Source: JAZKFT01 sp963845495 (GTDB lineage Bacteria > Bacteroidota > Bacteroidia > Chitinophagales > Chitinophagaceae). Taken from it: a stretch of 64,000 nucleotides of DNA. Position numbers and translations under genes: made by a program. The notes under the pieces are model-generated. The model was not told where the DNA came from. It searched no databases and worked only from the letters and a program-made list of their open reading frames with translations. Shown in pieces: positions 62,497 to 64,000 of the stretch (position 1 is the stretch's first letter; each line of letters opens with the position of its first letter). The DNA is taken from NCBI GenBank assembly GCA_963845495.1, contig CAWJTH010000202.1, positions 18,847 through 82,846 of the forward strand. Reading direction: 5' to 3'.

Positions 62497-63753
62497 ATGT
62501 CACAGCATACAAGATTTATAAAGAAGATAGTTGCCCTTTTTGCGGTTGTATTTATTGTTTCATTCACAAAATCCTTTGGGCAGGATGGTAAAGCGCTGTT
62601 TAGTGCCAACTGTGCCAGTTGCCATAAGCCCGATAAAGACTTAACTGGCCCTGCATTGAAAGGTGTGGAAGCCCGCTGGAATAACAACAAAGCGAACATC
62701 CATGCTTGGATCCATAACAACAATGCTTTTAGGGCTACGGGAGATAAGTATGCGAACGACTTGTTCAACAAGTGGAACCATACGCAGATGAACTTGTTCC
62801 CCAACCTTTCTGATGCTGAAATAGATGCCATCTTAAAATATGTTGAGGATTATAAAGCCCCGGTAGCAGCAGCCCCAACACCCGGTGAAACGTCAGGCGG
62901 TGACGACAATTCTCTTTTGTTCGGCATCATTTCATTGGTATTGGCTTTGGCAGCACTTATTTTGTTGACTGTCAACAGCAATCTTAAAAAGCTAGCCGAT
63001 GAAAAAAGCGGGACCCTTTCACCAGAACCGGTAGCATTCTACAAAAACAAATCTTACTTGGCAATGATTGCCGTTCTATGTTTTGTGTTGGCTGGTGTAT
63101 GGTTATCAAAAGCGGCGCAACATTTAGGCCGATCTCAAAATTATCAACCGATACAGCCTATATATTATTCGCATAAAGTGCATGCTGGCATTAACCAAAT
63201 CAACTGTTTGTATTGCCATGGTGGCGCACAAGCAGGCAAGCAAGCAACTATTCCTTCCATTAATATTTGTATGAACTGCCACATGGCCATTAATTCTTAC
63301 GGCGGCACACCAATTAAAAATGAAGCCGGCGAAGAAGTAAACGGTACAGCAGAAATTCAGAAATTATATAAATACGCAGGTTTTGATCCTGCGGTAAGCA
63401 AAGTTTGGGATCCATCAAAAGCAAAACCAATTGCTTGGATACGTATCCATAACTTGCCCGACCACGTTTACTTTAACCACTCACAACACGTAGTGGCCGG
63501 TAAACAACAGTGCCAAACTTGCCATGGTGAAATTACCAACATGAACGAAGTATACCAATTCAGCCAATTAAGCATGAGCTGGTGTATCAATTGCCACCGC
63601 GAAACGAAAGTTCAGTTTAACGATGATAAAGGCAACGGCAATAAGTTCTACAGCATTTATGAAAAATTCCACGAAGACATTAAACAAGGAAAATACGATA
63701 GCGTAACGGTAGAAAAAATTGGTGGTACAGAGTGTCAAAAATGCCACTACTAG
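62497..63753 (+). CDS. actA: Alternative Complex III subunit ActA: monoheme plus pentaheme cytochrome c
   Basis: First subunit of quinol:cytochrome c oxidoreductase (ACIII), 418 residues. Signal peptide (residues 1-29, ending FG), then a monoheme domain with CASCH (39-43). A membrane helix at about 143-166, a second at about 189-207, then five heme motifs: CLYCH (237-241), CMNCH (258-262), CQTCH (339-343), CINCH (363-367), CQKCH (413-417). The fused monoheme domain is usual in Bacteroidota ActA. ActB begins 147 bp downstream, confirming the operon. Electrons pass from quinol to a cytochrome c acceptor. Confidence 0.93.
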   Translation: MSQHTRFIKKIVALFAVVFIVSFTKSFGQDGKALFSANCASCHKPDKDLTGPALKGVEARWNNNKANIHAWIHNNNAFRATGDKYANDLFNKWNHTQMNLFPNLSDAEIDAILKYVEDYKAPVAAAPTPGETSGGDDNSLLFGIISLVLALAALILLTVNSNLKKLADEKSGTLSPEPVAFYKNKSYLAMIAVLCFVLAGVWLSKAAQHLGRSQNYQPIQPIYYSHKVHAGINQINCLYCHGGAQAGKQATIPSINICMNCHMAINSYGGTPIKNEAGEEVNGTAEIQKLYKYAGFDPAVSKVWDPSKAKPIAWIRIHNLPDHVYFNHSQHVVAGKQQCQTCHGEITNMNEVYQFSQLSMSWCINCHRETKVQFNDDKGNGNKFYSIYEKFHEDIKQGKYDSVTVEKIGGTECQKCHY

Positions 63754-63754
63754 G

Positions 63755-63844
63755 AATAGTAAATAAGTAAATAGGTTATTAAGTAATTGTAATAGCCTGG
63801 CCTTTGAACATAACTACTTAATTGCTCAATTACCTATTTACCAT
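63755..63844. repeat. AAGTAATTG palindromic repeat between actA and actB
   Basis: Left AATAGTAAATAAGTAAATAG and right TAATTGCTCAATTACCTATT pair imperfectly. Same family as 61612-61692. It sits inside the ACIII operon. Confidence 0.7.
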
Positions 63845-63899
63845 TGACAATCACACGCCAAATAATTAAAAAGTAACTTTCAAATTTTCAAATTAATAT

Positions 63900-64000
63900 A
63901 TGGCTCAGAGCAAGATTTGGCAAAGTTTCGGTGAGCTTAAACAAACTGAAGGGTTTAAGAAAAGTGCAAAGGACGAGTTCCGCGAGGAATTGCCATTTGA
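63900..64000 (+). CDS. actB: Alternative Complex III subunit ActB (partial, N-terminus)
   Basis: Starts at ATG 63900 with MAQSKIWQSFGELKQTEGFK, then KSAKDEFREELPF, and runs off the window. This matches the start of the large ActB iron-sulfur/molybdopterin-oxidoreductase-like subunit, which carries a TAT-type leader in its variant form. Order actA-actB agrees with ACIII operons. Only about 33 residues are visible. Confidence 0.75.
   Translation, partial: MAQSKIWQSFGELKQTEGFKKSAKDEFREELPF

Noticed and set aside
1..64000. tRNA, rRNA or CRISPR features
   Set aside because: I saw no cloverleaf-like TTCGAATC block with matching stems, no rRNA stretches and no regular spaced direct repeats. The frequent short repeats are palindromic and irregularly placed.

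Overview
The window looks like a chromosomal segment of a Bacteroidota bacterium, most likely from Chitinophagaceae or a close relative. The genome is AT-rich, Shine-Dalgarno sites are scarce, and several starts are preceded by the Bacteroidota -7 promoter word TAnnTTTG. Lineage-typical genes include GldB, a BatB/BatC-type VWA-TPR protein, a LytTR/LytS pair, a NA37 nucleoid-associated protein, RNase Y, LpxD-like acyltransferases, and the start of an Alternative Complex III operon (pentaheme ActA fused to a monoheme domain, then ActB). I saw no rRNA, tRNA, CRISPR array, prophage or large island.

Layout. 0.2-7 kb: PhyH-like dioxygenase, S10 peptidase, nucleoid-associated protein between two copies of a composite palindrome, HD phosphohydrolase, lpxD. 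7-15 kb: leuS carrying an in-frame DUF559 element, nadC, a SUI1-like factor, two small membrane proteins, a 600-bp AT-rich gap with a LacI-type palindrome, rny. 15-24.5 kb: frameshifted typA, two tandem secreted paralogues, a 49-residue basic protein, a broken VapBC pair, uvrA with three repeat-derived insertions, LytTR regulator. 24.6-32 kb: sensor kinase, pheS, intact VapBC, SDR, second LpxD-like protein, DCC-family protein. 32-45.5 kb: pseudouridine synthase, GNAT, kbl, TPR protein, HExxH membrane protein, class D beta-lactamase-like lipoprotein, BatB-BatC fusion, SanA/YdcF-like protein, DUF1398, AraC, apaG, MFS, OMP, GldB. 45.6-50 kb: pirin, MhqD-like esterase, MhqO-like dioxygenase, YceI and a Crp/Fnr regulator, plausibly an electrophile/quinone-response neighbourhood. 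50-64 kb: aminotransferase, lipid kinase, ECF sigma factor cluster, mutL, PBP4-type peptidase, purN, actA and partial actB.

The most unusual feature is repeat biology. A 555-bp element bounded by 47-bp inverted repeats and encoding a DUF559 endonuclease domain with its key acidic residues sits in frame inside leucyl-tRNA synthetase, just before the TTRPDT editing motif. A related pair of perfect 49-bp inverted repeats straddles the uvrA start and supplies part of its N-terminus. Two other repeat-like segments are translated inside UvrA, and a fragment of the same repeat lies at the N-terminus of the PBP4-like protein. Many other palindromic families fill intergenic spaces and often supply the last codons of neighbouring genes. 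This resembles in spirit the Rickettsia palindromic elements, with an endonuclease-bearing member.

A second pattern is technical: at least seven genes (an antitoxin-like gene, typA, vapC, the DCC gene, the class D beta-lactamase, crp, mutL) show single-base frameshifts, nearly all at short homopolymers and with conserved sequence on both sides. Sequencing or assembly error is the simplest explanation.
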